Assembly (NCBI RefSeq): GCF_000340215.1
Contig: NW_006921532.1
Span: forward strand, 1,405,337-1,469,336
Origin: Pseudocercospora fijiensis CIRAD86
Taxonomy: Eukaryota; Ascomycota; Dothideomycetes; Mycosphaerellales; Mycosphaerellaceae
Length of the DNA: 64,000 nucleotides
Reading direction: 5' to 3'
The notes beneath the pieces are model-generated. The model was not told the DNA's origin. It saw nothing but the letters and a program-made list of their open reading frames with translations, and ran no database searches. Numbering within the stretch: position 1 is the stretch's first letter; each line of letters opens with the position of its first letter. Position numbers and translations under genes: made by a program. Positions 21,353-31,050 of this stretch are shown here, one piece after another.

Positions 21353-22306
21353 TTAAAGAGCAGCAGCAGCAACAGCCATGGCGGCGGCGGCGAAAGCGCC
21401 AAAGCCGGCGGCCGCTGTGGGCATAGCTGCTCCGGTATAAGCCTCAGGTGTTGATGTGCATTGAAGCTGCCCATCCCTGCGAGTGTGTCAGTAAAAGAAA
21501 TTGTTCTTGGGAGCAGACAAAAAGTACCCTATTTGTGTAACTGCGCATCCGGTTGGAGTGTAAGCCGCTGTAATTGGAGTGCTACCTGGAATTTGGCTAC
21601 CCATGCTGCCGATGTTGCTGACCATGCTGCCAACTGGGGTGGTTGGCGAAGCACCTCCGCCGTAGGCCATGGTCGTGGTTGGAGCAGGAGCTGCCATGGG
21701 GCTAGTGGTCGTCGGTTTAGCACCGCCCATAGCTGCTGCGGTTGAAGTGGACATGCCAGAGGACGTGTTCGAGAAAGCCGCGATACCAGCAGCGATCGCG
21801 TCAGCAGCCGGCTTGGAAATGTTGCTGGCGATGGTGCGAAGACCTTCTGGAATCTTGGAAATCACTGCTTCCGAGAAGGCTGACGATTGAGCCTGTTGCG
21901 ACTTGAGCGTGTCGAGAACAATTCCAGCAAATCCAAGCGAAACGAACAGTGGCTTCTTTGCAATCAACTGGTCGATCGATCGCTTCGTCGCATCGTTCAA
22001 GTCGCCGATTGGGCCAGAAAGGGTGAGAGCATCGGCTTGAGAGATTGACGAGAGGGCATTGGCGTCTGAAGTTCCCTTCTTGATCGCATCTGACACCTTT
22101 CCCGTTGCCGCGTTTACGGCCAAAGCTGTGCTGGCATCGTTGAAGTTGCGAAGAGCTGCCGTCAAGCCGTCTGTCGCAGATGTGATCGCCTTGATGTCGG
22201 CCGCAATGTCCTGCGACGCCTGACGGCTGATGAGCTTTGGATCTCGCAGGTCCAAGCTGAACGCAAGGACAGTTGATGCGTAGAACAGCGGTGCTAGGAG
22301 CTGCAT
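21353..22306 (-). CDS. GPI-anchored HsbA-domain cell wall protein, 300 aa
   Basis: Cell-surface protein of the HsbA (hydrophobic surface binding protein A / cell wall galactomannoprotein) family. Exons are 22306-21528 and 21476-21353 with a 51-nt intron. The N-terminus MQLLAPLFYASTVLAFSLDL is a signal peptide. Residues about 30-180 form the helical HsbA domain (SQDIAADIKAITSATDGLTA onward). A Ser/Thr/Pro/Gly-rich stalk follows (about 190-265), likely O-glycosylated. The second exon ends in a hydrophobic Ala-rich tail (GFGAFAAAAMAVAAAAL), a typical GPI-attachment signal. The splice junction is set by this tail: other frames give no sensible C-terminus. Such proteins bind hydrophobic surfaces or the wall; the exact role here is unknown. 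Confidence 0.83.
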
Positions 22307-24043
22307 TGTGATCGAGTTCGTAACGACAGTGAGTCCAGCGTGATGATTTTGTCCAGAGGACGGATGCGAAAAAGCTGGAGCTGCAGCTTGGAGGTCTAGC
22401 GAAGTAATAGGTGTGCAGCCAGCATGGCAGAACACTCGTTCATCACGTTGCCAGAAGAGCGATGGAGCGAATCAGTCGTCGTGATTGCCATCGCTGCCTC
22501 GGTTCCACGATGGTCTTCGCCGAATTCAATCACATGCTTCAAGACCGTCTGCGATGACATGCAGGTACTGGTTGGTAGATCGGCGTCGATGCAGGTCGGT
22601 AGGATGAAGTGTGGATGGTAGTGGCCAAGTAGTCTGCACGTAGTGCTGCTGAAGTGTCGTCAAGCGCGGCGCTCCGAGACCCAAAGGAGAATGAAGTCCA
22701 GAAGGTGTGAACCGATGTCACCAATCAGACGCCTCTCGCATACCAAGGCACCTTGTCCGGCTACACAAGCGTTGCTTAAGCTACTGCGCTCCGCAATTTA
22801 ATATTATCAGTAGTCCGGAGTAGTCGTGTGGGGCCTGGGCGTCCTCGTGCGCGCGGGGGTGGGGTGGGCATACATAAAAGATGCTGCTGCCATCAATACC
22901 ATCATTGCCATCACCGGGACGCACCGCGATGGCTTTGGAGGGGAGGTCTGGCTGTCGTGTGAGCTATCTCGCCTCGCCTCGCCAGCTCCCGACATTAAGC
23001 ATCATTTTAAGCCTCTCCATCCAGACGTTGAGATTGCGTGGGGGAGCCGTGATCATGGGCGAATTGATGTAATTTCGGTAGAATACTGTAGACCGGCATC
23101 ATGCGACGATCTTTCTGGGGTTGTTGTCGACTTTGGCTGAGCTGACAAGAGAGTGTCACCGCTTGAGAAGAAGTTTTGAGGCGCCGCAGCCACATCGAAG
23201 CAGGCCGAGGCTCTCTGCTGGCATTGCTGCTGGAGAGACGGGCGGAGGAGAAACAGGAATGCTTGGAGGAGAAACTGTCACTCTCGGTGGCTTCCGTTAG
23301 CTCTGAAGATGGTATGGCCAATCAGACTTGCATCCAGCAGCGCGATCGGGACTACATGTAGGATTGTGATGCTGGTCTAACGAGGTTCGTGTGCTGTCTG
23401 CAAGACTGTAACCATTAATAAAAGCGGCAGCTCGCCTTTTCATCGCGACCCCTTGTACCTGCTCAAATCGCTTAACCCCATACCAAGTCCAGCAGAAGGA
23501 GGACTCCCTTTGCGGCTTGAAATTCAGGTCGTTGTTGCTAATCGTTCTCGGCCATTAATACGACCAGGAAGCGCGCCACGGCGTCCTGTACCCACATAGC
23601 TGATGGAATGGGTAGGCGAGCCCTTTCAGCCCAAAATAATTGCCTCTCCGGGACCACACAGCCGTTTGGAACGCCAAAAGATACTTTACAGCTCATGCAA
23701 AGCACGCAGAAATATCAAGCAGTCGCCGGAAACCATGACATGCAGCAGCACAGCCCAGCACGAGACTCAAAATCAGCCTTCTCGCAGTCCTGCAGCGCTA
23801 CCCTTCTTCCGTCACCCTCCCTGTCGCGACCTGAAAGAAGTCAAGGCAGCGCGAGGAAGTGGGCCCTCTTCAATAACCTTGGCTTGGCCATCCAAGCCAG
23901 AGTGGGAGATGTCCAGCAGTTCGAAGAGATGGTGGTGTTCCAGGTATGTTATGCTCCAGCGCCAGGAAATGCAGACCAAATGTATCGCATCATGGCGCGA
24001 CTGTCGTTATAATCAAGAGTGCTGTTCACCACAAGGAAGGAGA
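22307..24043. other. long intergenic region, no confident gene
   Basis: About 1.7 kb. Several short overlapping frames exist (for example 23608-24012 on the plus strand, with ATG, 134 codons), but they overlap one another and show no domain. It holds the promoter of the HsbA gene and the 3' flank of the TFIIF gene. Confidence 0.45.
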
Positions 24044-25138
24044 TCATCCATCCAACTTCATATCGACGTCCTCGAATTCCTCGCTGCTGTCCATCTCATC
24101 ACCCGTACCGTCATCTGTCTCTTCCATCTTGACCGGCGCAAGTTCCTCCTTCACCTCTGCCACACTACCCAAGTCTTCTCTGAGCATTCTCTCGTACTCT
24201 GGCTTGAGCTTGTAGTTCTGGACGAAATCTCCACTTCTCATTAGCACAGCAATATCATCCAAAGTCTCTTTAATGTAAACTTCGGGCTGCTGGAGCCTTT
24301 GCCGTAGCGCACGCAAGCTCCAGTATTGGTACTCCTTGAAGCAGTTCTTCAGCGCATCGAGCAATTTGTCCTTGTCCATGCGCACAGCCTTCTCCTTGGG
24401 CACCTTCTTTTTACCCTTTCTTGGCTTGCTCGTGAGACTGCCAATGTTGAAGCTATCGTTGTCCATGCCTGGGTGGCGCAATTTGGTAGAGTCGTTAAAT
24501 CTAGTCTTGGTGCTGCCAATCAGAGCTTTCTGGTAGTTTTGGGTGAAGTATTGGAACGTGCTGTCATCATCGACCGGATTCGCGACCGCTTCGTGATGTA
24601 TGGGAGGCGCAAGCGCGGTTTGCCGAGGGATCGCGCTTCGATATGAGCCTGGCTTGCGCGGCTGTGAGTTGTTGTAGCGGTCGAACTTATTGATGCCGGT
24701 CGGCTTCGCGCCGGGTCCCAGGTGTCTGTTCTGACCGCTGCTGTATCCTTTCGATTGACCAGATTGATCCTTCTCTGAAAATACCACAGTGTTGTTGTAT
24801 CCGTTAGATTTGATGTCCAAATTATAGGTCTTTGGCAGCGGCTGGTGTTCCTCGAGAGTATCGTTCAGGCGAATCTGGATCTCCTGCTTGTTGGGATCCT
24901 GGCCTGGTTTGGGATTGAAGACGCGCAGTTTTCCAATTTCGATTTGATCTGTGTCGCCAGGCGCCTCTTGATAGATCTTAGCCCATGCCTTCCACAAGTC
25001 TTCGGACACCTTGATCAGCCATGTTTGCCCTTTCTCATTCGGTATCTGCAGATCTGTATCCTCCTCGAATTCGTCAATGTCCATCAACGGCTTGTTCTCG
25101 TCGGAATCGACCTTGATCTCGGGTTTGACGGCCGCCAT
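24044..25138 (-). CDS. TFG2: transcription initiation factor IIF subunit beta, 364 aa
   Basis: Small subunit (RAP30 homologue) of TFIIF, which escorts RNA polymerase II into the pre-initiation complex in the nucleus. Single exon. Residues about 35-150 form the dimerisation domain that pairs with TFIIF alpha, starting GQTWLIKVSEDLWKAWAKI. The C-terminal winged-helix DNA-binding domain (about 270-340) includes KDKLLDALKNCFKEYQYWS and LDDIAVLMRSGDFVQNYKLK. An acidic tail (EETDDGTGDEMDSSEEFEDV) follows. The ATG at 25138 gives the usual N-terminus; the frame is open further upstream but without homology. Confidence 0.92.
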   Translation of the reverse strand: MAAVKPEIKVDSDENKPLMDIDEFEEDTDLQIPNEKGQTWLIKVSEDLWKAWAKIYQEAPGDTDQIEIGKLRVFNPKPGQDPNKQEIQIRLNDTLEEHQPLPKTYNLDIKSNGYNNTVVFSEKDQSGQSKGYSSGQNRHLGPGAKPTGINKFDRYNNSQPRKPGSYRSAIPRQTALAPPIHHEAVANPVDDDSTFQYFTQNYQKALIGSTKTRFNDSTKLRHPGMDNDSFNIGSLTSKPRKGKKKVPKEKAVRMDKDKLLDALKNCFKEYQYWSLRALRQRLQQPEVYIKETLDDIAVLMRSGDFVQNYKLKPEYERMLREDLGSVAEVKEELAPVKMEETDDGTGDEMDSSEEFEDVDMKLDG

Positions 25139-26470
25139 CGCGCACTGTTGCGAGTGTGTCGAACAAAGAGAAGTCGAGGGTGCATTGAGGGTAGGCAACA
25201 TCGAAGTCGAAGTTGCGCGCGACAAAGGGTCACCCTCGTAGCTTAGGTAATCAAAGGAAATCAGCGACTGACACTTTGCCAAGCCAAGCTCTGATTGGCT
25301 AAAGTAAAGACTTGTTGCCTCAGGCTTTGCCTACCTTCAGACCTCTCAACACCTGGTTGATGGTGTAGCAATGCGCCGCCCGCCGAGCCTGCGAGGTTCT
25401 GGCCGGTATGGGCCCAGCGGAGTCAGGAACAGATCGCGTTCTGCTCAATCTCGGCACTCCCGAACGGCAGCGCCACATGACACCTTGTTGGTACTTGCTA
25501 GTTGGGTAGAAATCAAAACACGGATATACCTGGATGCCAAAGCCAAATTCGAGGTTTCTAAACTTTCTATCATTTTTGGTCAGAAGAGACTCATCAGAAA
25601 AGCGGGCATCTCGATAGGATACCTTAGCCCTCAACTTGCACTTTTTACCATCTCGATATTCGAGTTATAACAAAGTGTATAGTTAACAGCAGCGAGGGCA
25701 AAGTGCTCAAAATCCCTTCGAGCCTCCGGATCTGGACAGTCCCCTGCGCACCAACACATTCGCACAGGAGCACCTGCAAATTTTAGCACAGAGGTAACGT
25801 TAGAATACCTGCAAAGCAGTATTTGCCGATGTTACATTGTCAAACTCTCCAACTACGTACATATTATAACCTACGACGGCCGCTTCGGGATACTTGGATT
25901 GCTTGCATAGCGATCTATAGCACATGTTTCTAGAACGCTTACGTATAGGTTTCTAGTCTGTTCACAGCCTTCCCGCAGACACTCTCGAAATTGGATCTTA
26001 AAAGACACTTTAAACTTTAAATAACGGATAGGAGATCTTAGATAATCGGTTGTGGCATTGAGTTGTTAACCCTAGCCAAGGATGCTGGTACCTAAGACTC
26101 AAGAGAGATTAAAACGGATTAAGATTTAATACGATCAATCCACACGCACTTCGGCAGTCCGACAAAGCCAACAAAAGACTACGGAGGACAGTACAGTTTT
26201 ATTAGGAGTTCGCGAGGCAAGTCTAACTTACATTTGTATAATGAGCAGTTCTTCAAGGCATTGACTTTTGGCCATTGTTTCTTTCGGGCTACCCAGCAAA
26301 ACATCCCGTCCAGCAAGAGATGAAAGCCTTGATGAAAGGAGACTCGCATACAAGATACAAGGGACTCTAAAATGCCCACTTAAGAAACGTCGCATTGCCG
26401 TCTCTACATCGTTCGTTCCGACTACTGTCCTTGACTCTACTTATCAAACAAAGACTACTCAACAGCCACG
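25139..26470. other. intergenic region with an AT-rich island
   Basis: The first 500 bp are the TFIIF promoter region. About 25680-26170 is AT-rich and TpA-rich with short runs such as CTTTAAACTTTAAATAACGG, unlike the neighbouring genes; it may be an old RIP-mutated repeat, but I find no ends or coding trace. The last 300 bp lead into the small secreted protein gene. Confidence 0.4.
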
Positions 26471-26873
26471 ATGCAACTTGCTACAATTTTTTGCCTCCCT
26501 CTCGCCTTAGTTGCCCTCGCTACCGCTGCCCAATCCCCAGGCTTGCACCGGGCGCTGTGGAACGAGGACTTTTACACCCTGGCCAAAATAGGTCGACGTG
26601 GTAAAGACACATTGAATCCGAACGAAGGCAAACCTCCTGGAGGTAAGTCCGAGAGCTTCGAAGACTACTGGGATATCTGCTTACTCTTAGTTGCTTGCAG
26701 GGTGGGAAAAATGGAATAAAATGTGCTCGAAGCCCAAGGACAAATGCTGTCACACCGATTATAAGACATGCGTATGTAAGCTCTCGCCACTGGTCTAAGG
26801 ACAAGTTGTTAACGATACGTAGACGTGTTGCAAGGAGCAAACCAAGGATTGCGCCGGCGAATCCAGCTGTTAA
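26471..26873 (+). CDS. cysteine-rich small secreted protein, 97 aa (candidate effector)
   Basis: Not assignable to a named family. Exons are 26471-26642, 26701-26771 and 26823-26873 (introns 58 and 51 nt), 98 codons with the stop. The N-terminus MQLATIFCLPLALVALATAA is a signal peptide. The mature part has eight cysteines, all in the last 40 residues, in a regular pattern C-x6-CC-x6-C-x-CC-x6-C-x5-C, with two CC-x6-C units (KCCHTDYKTC and TCCKEQTKDC) side by side. Small size, secretion and even cysteine content are the usual marks of fungal effectors or antimicrobial proteins; this is inference. It lies about 300 bp from an AT-rich island, a common setting for effectors. Exon joining rests on GT/AG sites and the continuous frame. 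Confidence 0.7.
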
Positions 26874-27809
26874 GCGTGATAGTCGGGTTTTGGGAGACGA
26901 GACATGATATATAACGGATGTGGGTAACGGGCAGACATGCTCCAACTTGAAAGCACGATGATGTTATCATGTAAACATTCGATCTGTACGTAGATACGTA
27001 GGTTCTCTGCGCAATGCTAGCAAGTTCCTTCTCTGATTCGATCGCCGAACTCATGGTATACAACATCGCACTACGCGAATCCACGCCAAAGCCCCCAGCA
27101 TGAGAGGGCATCATCAACACATCATAAGAAGCTGGTACCAGCCAAATTGGCACTCCGTGCCGTCCCAAACTCCAAATCAATAAACGAAGCACCCCCATTT
27201 TCGCAGACGCTCGTGCGGGCGCCCGAACCAAGTTGCGCCAGAAACAGCAAGGGTATAGTTGTTAGCATTAGCATTAGCATCAGCACCAGAATCAGCCCTC
27301 CTTGACCACACTGGAACTCTTCGGATCTGTATTACAAGACATGCGATCGCCTGTTGGGCGGAGCCAGTTCGAGGTATTGGCGGCGGAAATCAGTCGCAGA
27401 TAGGCGGACAAGTGATGCCCGTCTACGTTCGAAGGAATACCATAGTTAAGTGAGCGAGGTGTCTCGCCTGGAAGTGGATAGCGACTGGTTTGTGGAAGAC
27501 AGTCGTTCTAAGAACTTCGTACACCGACCGCTCCAGGAGGGTTGAATGCAGGCGAGTTTGCTTGCGAAGGTATATCCTGCGAGACGTAAGCCTTTCTAGT
27601 TCGAGACGGTCACCATGTACCACGACGGGAGCATTGTTGATCTGCTGTACTTGCCGTCTGCCTGCCGAGCTCGAGCTGGACCACTGGGAATACTTGGTTT
27701 GAAAGCCAGTCTACCGCGAGTGACAATGCAAAGTAAGCTTCTCCGATGGTCCACGAGCTTTCTTTCTCAGACAACCCGGACAGCCGCGCACATCTTCCGC
27801 GCTTCCTTT
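26874..27809. other. intergenic, no gene recognised
   Basis: 3' flanks of two convergent genes. A short TTAGCA-type repeat (GTTAGCATTAGCATTAGCAT) lies near 27259. No domain-bearing frame. Confidence 0.4.
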
Positions 27810-29049
27810 CTACGTAGATTTCAAAGTGCTACTAACCTTTCGCTTTTGACGCTTGCTCGAATCGCGTCTCCTGCCTGTGTCATCAAGACCGCCCGTACTA
27901 TAGCCGTCGTCTTCGTAGCCTTGGTTGTAGCCCTCAAAACTGCTATCATCGTAGCTGCGCTTTTTGCCTTTCCGGTCTGGACGAATCTGGTTTCTGGGTG
28001 AGGCTGGCGCCGAGCTGGACATGGCATGTGCTGCAGAAGTTTTCGCAAGAGCCGGGTTGCTGGCTAATGGTGTCTTCGCCGTTGCTGCTGCGGAACCTTT
28101 TGAAGGTACGGAAAAATCATCTAGACCGAGAACATTGTTCCAGCTCTCGCGCTCTTTACTTGGCAATTGGCCGGGCTCCATTTTGAGCGCAGCGTCCAGC
28201 TTGCTAATCACGTCGGCCTCCGCGTTGGAATCGCCCAATTTGCCGCGTTCAGACCAGTTGTTGTCCCATAGAGTTACACCTGAGCCTGGCTGAACTTCCT
28301 GGCTCCAGCCAGGATCGAGAAGACCGCTGAGCTCGCCTTGATTGGGTACGGCTTTGTTGCGCCCTTCAAGACCTAGGGTCTTCAGCTTGTTAGCATAAGA
28401 TTTGCGCATAGTATTGATCTTTGCCCCTGTTACAGGATCCCTTCTTCGAACATTTGCTTGGATACACTTCAGACCGTATAGCTCGATCAGATCCTGCGAC
28501 GGATGTGGTCGTGACGGCGGAATAGCTGTAGTGTGGAACATGTTTAGCATGGCGCACATCATCAACGTGCCGTCTAAGTATATACTTACGGGCAGCGAAG
28601 ACTTTGAAGCGCGGTAAAGGGTCGACGTCGGTGCTGCCACCTAATCGCTCATGGTCACTCCTTCTGTGTTCTGGATCCGTCATATTGATGTCTGCTGCCG
28701 TGCCCTCTCGCTGGTCTCTCATCACTGCATCCCCGTCACCATCTCGGCGCAATTCGCCGTCGTCTTGCGATGCTGGCGTCTGGCGCCCGCTGTCTCCGCC
28801 GCCCTCGGCCATACGGTTCTGATAGCCGGCCGTGCTCGGGGGAGATGGAAAATTGCTGCCGCCGCTCTGATGTGGAATATGCTGGCTCTGCGATTGCCAT
28901 GAAGGACTCATCCGGACGCTCGGTGGCGGCGTTTGAATAAAGGGCTGCTCCGCTCTTTGACGTTTCGGCGAAGGGTAACCGGTGCTGGCGGGACTGTAGG
29001 AGTTCAGTCGTTGGCGCTTCGGAGATCGCTCTGAATCGCTGTTCGACAT
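27810..29049 (-). CDS. MED19: Mediator complex subunit 19 (Rox3), 391 aa
   Basis: Subunit of the Mediator head/middle region that links gene-specific regulators to RNA polymerase II. Exons are 29049-28590 and 28525-27810 with a 64-nt intron. The N-terminal 150 residues are disordered and rich in Ser, Pro, Arg and Gln. The conserved Rox3 core follows the intron: SQDLIELYGLKCIQANVRR, DPVTGAKINTMRKSYANKLK and LGLEGRNKAV, residues about 160-215. The C-terminus is basic (KKRSYDDSSFEGYNQ and RRRDSSKRQKRKV). The end is the TAG at 27810; a late GT just after RQKRK leaves open a different last exon. The gene is divergent from the Rad10 homologue. Confidence 0.88.
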
Positions 29050-29526
29050 CGAGTCGTAGGTCGGAGTGTGTCGGAGGTAAGCGAAGCTGTGGGCGTGGTG
29101 GTGGTTAATGCTTCCTGGAAGAATACTGATGGGCTGAGGCCCGGCGGTCGTGAATGCACGGGCGGAAGACCGCTCCCGACGCCTTGCGACCAGCTCACAA
29201 TCACTCTATCATGTGGCGCGGTGGTCGTCTCGCTTCGACTCGATCGCAGTGGATATTTCTCGACGTCGCGCTGGGTCGGTGGGCGGCGTGGGGTGGAGTG
29301 GAGCGTTGAGCGCAGCGGCGATGAGGTCTGCAGCAAAGAGCGAAGCCCCAGCGCGGAAAGCAAGCCCAGCCCAGCCCAGCCCAGCCGTCTGTCTCGCGAG
29401 CCGCGGATCCGATGCGTCGATCCTTGGCGCCTTTCAGCAATACCCAATGACGCGCGACATGCAACATCAAAGTCAGAGACAGAAAGATTCCTCGAGGTCG
29501 TCGATGTGAAAACGACGGCGATATAC
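29050..29526. promoter_or_regulatory. divergent promoter of MED19 and RAD10 homologue
   Basis: 477 bp between two start codons facing away from each other. It includes a CCAGC-type repeat near 29366-29388 (AGCCCAGCCCAGCCCAGCC). The plus frame is open upstream of the RAD10 start, but has no ATG or homology there. Confidence 0.6.
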
Positions 29527-30678
29527 ATGGCTGACGATATCGAAGATGATGGCCCGGGCTCGAAGGCTTCACATGCGTCAGGCTCGCGTGTTCAGCCTGG
29601 CCTGGATCGTCAGAATGGAGCCTCATCAAGCACCAAGACCGGAGTGCAACAGCCAAAGCCGCAAGCGCTGCCCAACAGATCAGCTCCGGCGTCAATCATC
29701 GTGTCGCCGCGCCAAAAGGGGAATCCAGTCTTGGACAAGATCAAATCGATGCCATGGGAGTATGGCGATATCCCGGCCGACTACCTTCTTGGACTGACGA
29801 CTTGTGCGCTCTTCCTTTCACTGAAGTATCATCGATTGCATCCAGAGTACATCTACACTCGAATCAAGAATTTGCAACACAAGTATGCCCTGCGAATCGT
29901 TCTTTGCATGGTCGACATCCAGAACCACGAGGAGAGCTTGAAAGAACTCAGCAAAACGAGCGTGATCAACAACGTCACTATCATCCTTTGCTGGTCGGCC
30001 GCCGAAGGTGCGCGGTACTTAGAGTTGTACAAGACCTACGAAAATGCTGCCCCGACCTCGATCAGGCAGCATCAGTCCACCACCTACAGCGACCGCATGA
30101 TCGACTTCGTAACCACTCCGAGGGCGGTCAATAAGACCGATGCTGTCTCCATTGTCTCTCAATTTGGCACAATCCGGACAGCTGTAAACGCGAGGCATGA
30201 GGAAGTTGCCATGATCGCTGGCTGGGGCGAGAAGAAGGTGCAACAGTGGTGCAACAGCGTGCGAGAGCCGTTCAGAATAAAACGTGCCGCCAAACGAGGA
30301 CTTGACATGACCGCCTTGGTGGGAAGTCAACCTGGGTCGAGAGCACCAACGATTTCGAGAGATGTTACCAGGGAAGAAAATGCATCGCCAGCAGAGACGT
30401 TTGATGCGATTAGACCCGCTACTGCAGCCTCGAATTCGGATGCAGATCAAAGACCAGCGGCCAAGATCGCAGAAAACGTCCACACAAATGACGGTCATGG
30501 AGGTGAAGAAGAAGCTTTGGCTGATGCTCTGACAGCTGCTCAAGTCCCTGCCAAGAGGAGCACAGCACAGAGCAGCAACACAGCACCTCCTCAAGAGCCA
30601 AAGAAGCGCAAACAGGACGATGATCCTCTAAGCGATGGTGTGATGGCCGCGCTGAGCAAGCTGCGTAAAGCGGGCTGA
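29527..30678 (+). CDS. RAD10: DNA repair protein Rad10/ERCC1, 383 aa
   Basis: Non-catalytic partner of the XPF/Rad1 structure-specific endonuclease in nucleotide excision repair and recombination. Single exon. The central domain (about residues 60-185) starts at NPVLDKIKSMPWEYGDI and includes DYLLGLTTCALFLSLKYHRL and TIILCWSAAEGARYLELYK. The tandem helix-hairpin-helix region that pairs with XPF follows (about 190-255: VSIVSQFGTIRTAVNARHE, MIAGWGEKKVQQW). The C-terminal 130 residues are low in complexity with a basic patch, PKKRKQDDD. The start at 29527 (MADDIEDDG) is the first ATG in a frame that stays open upstream. Fungal homologues are also called Swi10. Confidence 0.92.
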   Translation: MADDIEDDGPGSKASHASGSRVQPGLDRQNGASSSTKTGVQQPKPQALPNRSAPASIIVSPRQKGNPVLDKIKSMPWEYGDIPADYLLGLTTCALFLSLKYHRLHPEYIYTRIKNLQHKYALRIVLCMVDIQNHEESLKELSKTSVINNVTIILCWSAAEGARYLELYKTYENAAPTSIRQHQSTTYSDRMIDFVTTPRAVNKTDAVSIVSQFGTIRTAVNARHEEVAMIAGWGEKKVQQWCNSVREPFRIKRAAKRGLDMTALVGSQPGSRAPTISRDVTREENASPAETFDAIRPATAASNSDADQRPAAKIAENVHTNDGHGGEEEALADALTAAQVPAKRSTAQSSNTAPPQEPKKRKQDDDPLSDGVMAALSKLRKAG

Positions 30679-31050
30679 AGAAGGAGTCCGACATTGCCCG
30701 AGACATTATCGAAAGCTGAGCAATACGATGAGCGTGAACTGCCCAGACAGTGACGTTCGGCACCGAGCCATCGTAGAGAATCAAAGCCGAAAAGAGACGT
30801 TTGCCTTGTGATGCACGCAGAAGAACAGAATGCACAGGACGTTTCTTGAGAGAGCTCGATCTCGTGCAATGGGAACGACAGGACTGAGAGACTAAGCTTC
30901 AGGCTTCGAGAGATTGCAGAGTTGCGGTTAAACTCCAGCAGAGGGAGAGGGCACAGCGCCATACCTAGGTAGCTTACAGTCCCACGGCCTAACGATTGAG
31001 CCTCAGCATGCGGTTTGAGTGCTACTATACACATGCTCTCCTCTGCACAT
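30679..31050. other. intergenic between convergent genes
   Basis: 3' flanks of the RAD10 homologue and ERB1. Nothing else seen. Confidence 0.5.

Noticed and set aside
23603..24244. 213-codon plus-strand frame near the TFIIF gene
   Set aside because: Overlaps the real TFIIF coding end on the other strand and has no domain.
29068..29526. Upstream extension of the RAD10 frame by 153 codons
   Set aside because: Open but without ATG at the start and without homology; the family begins at 29527.
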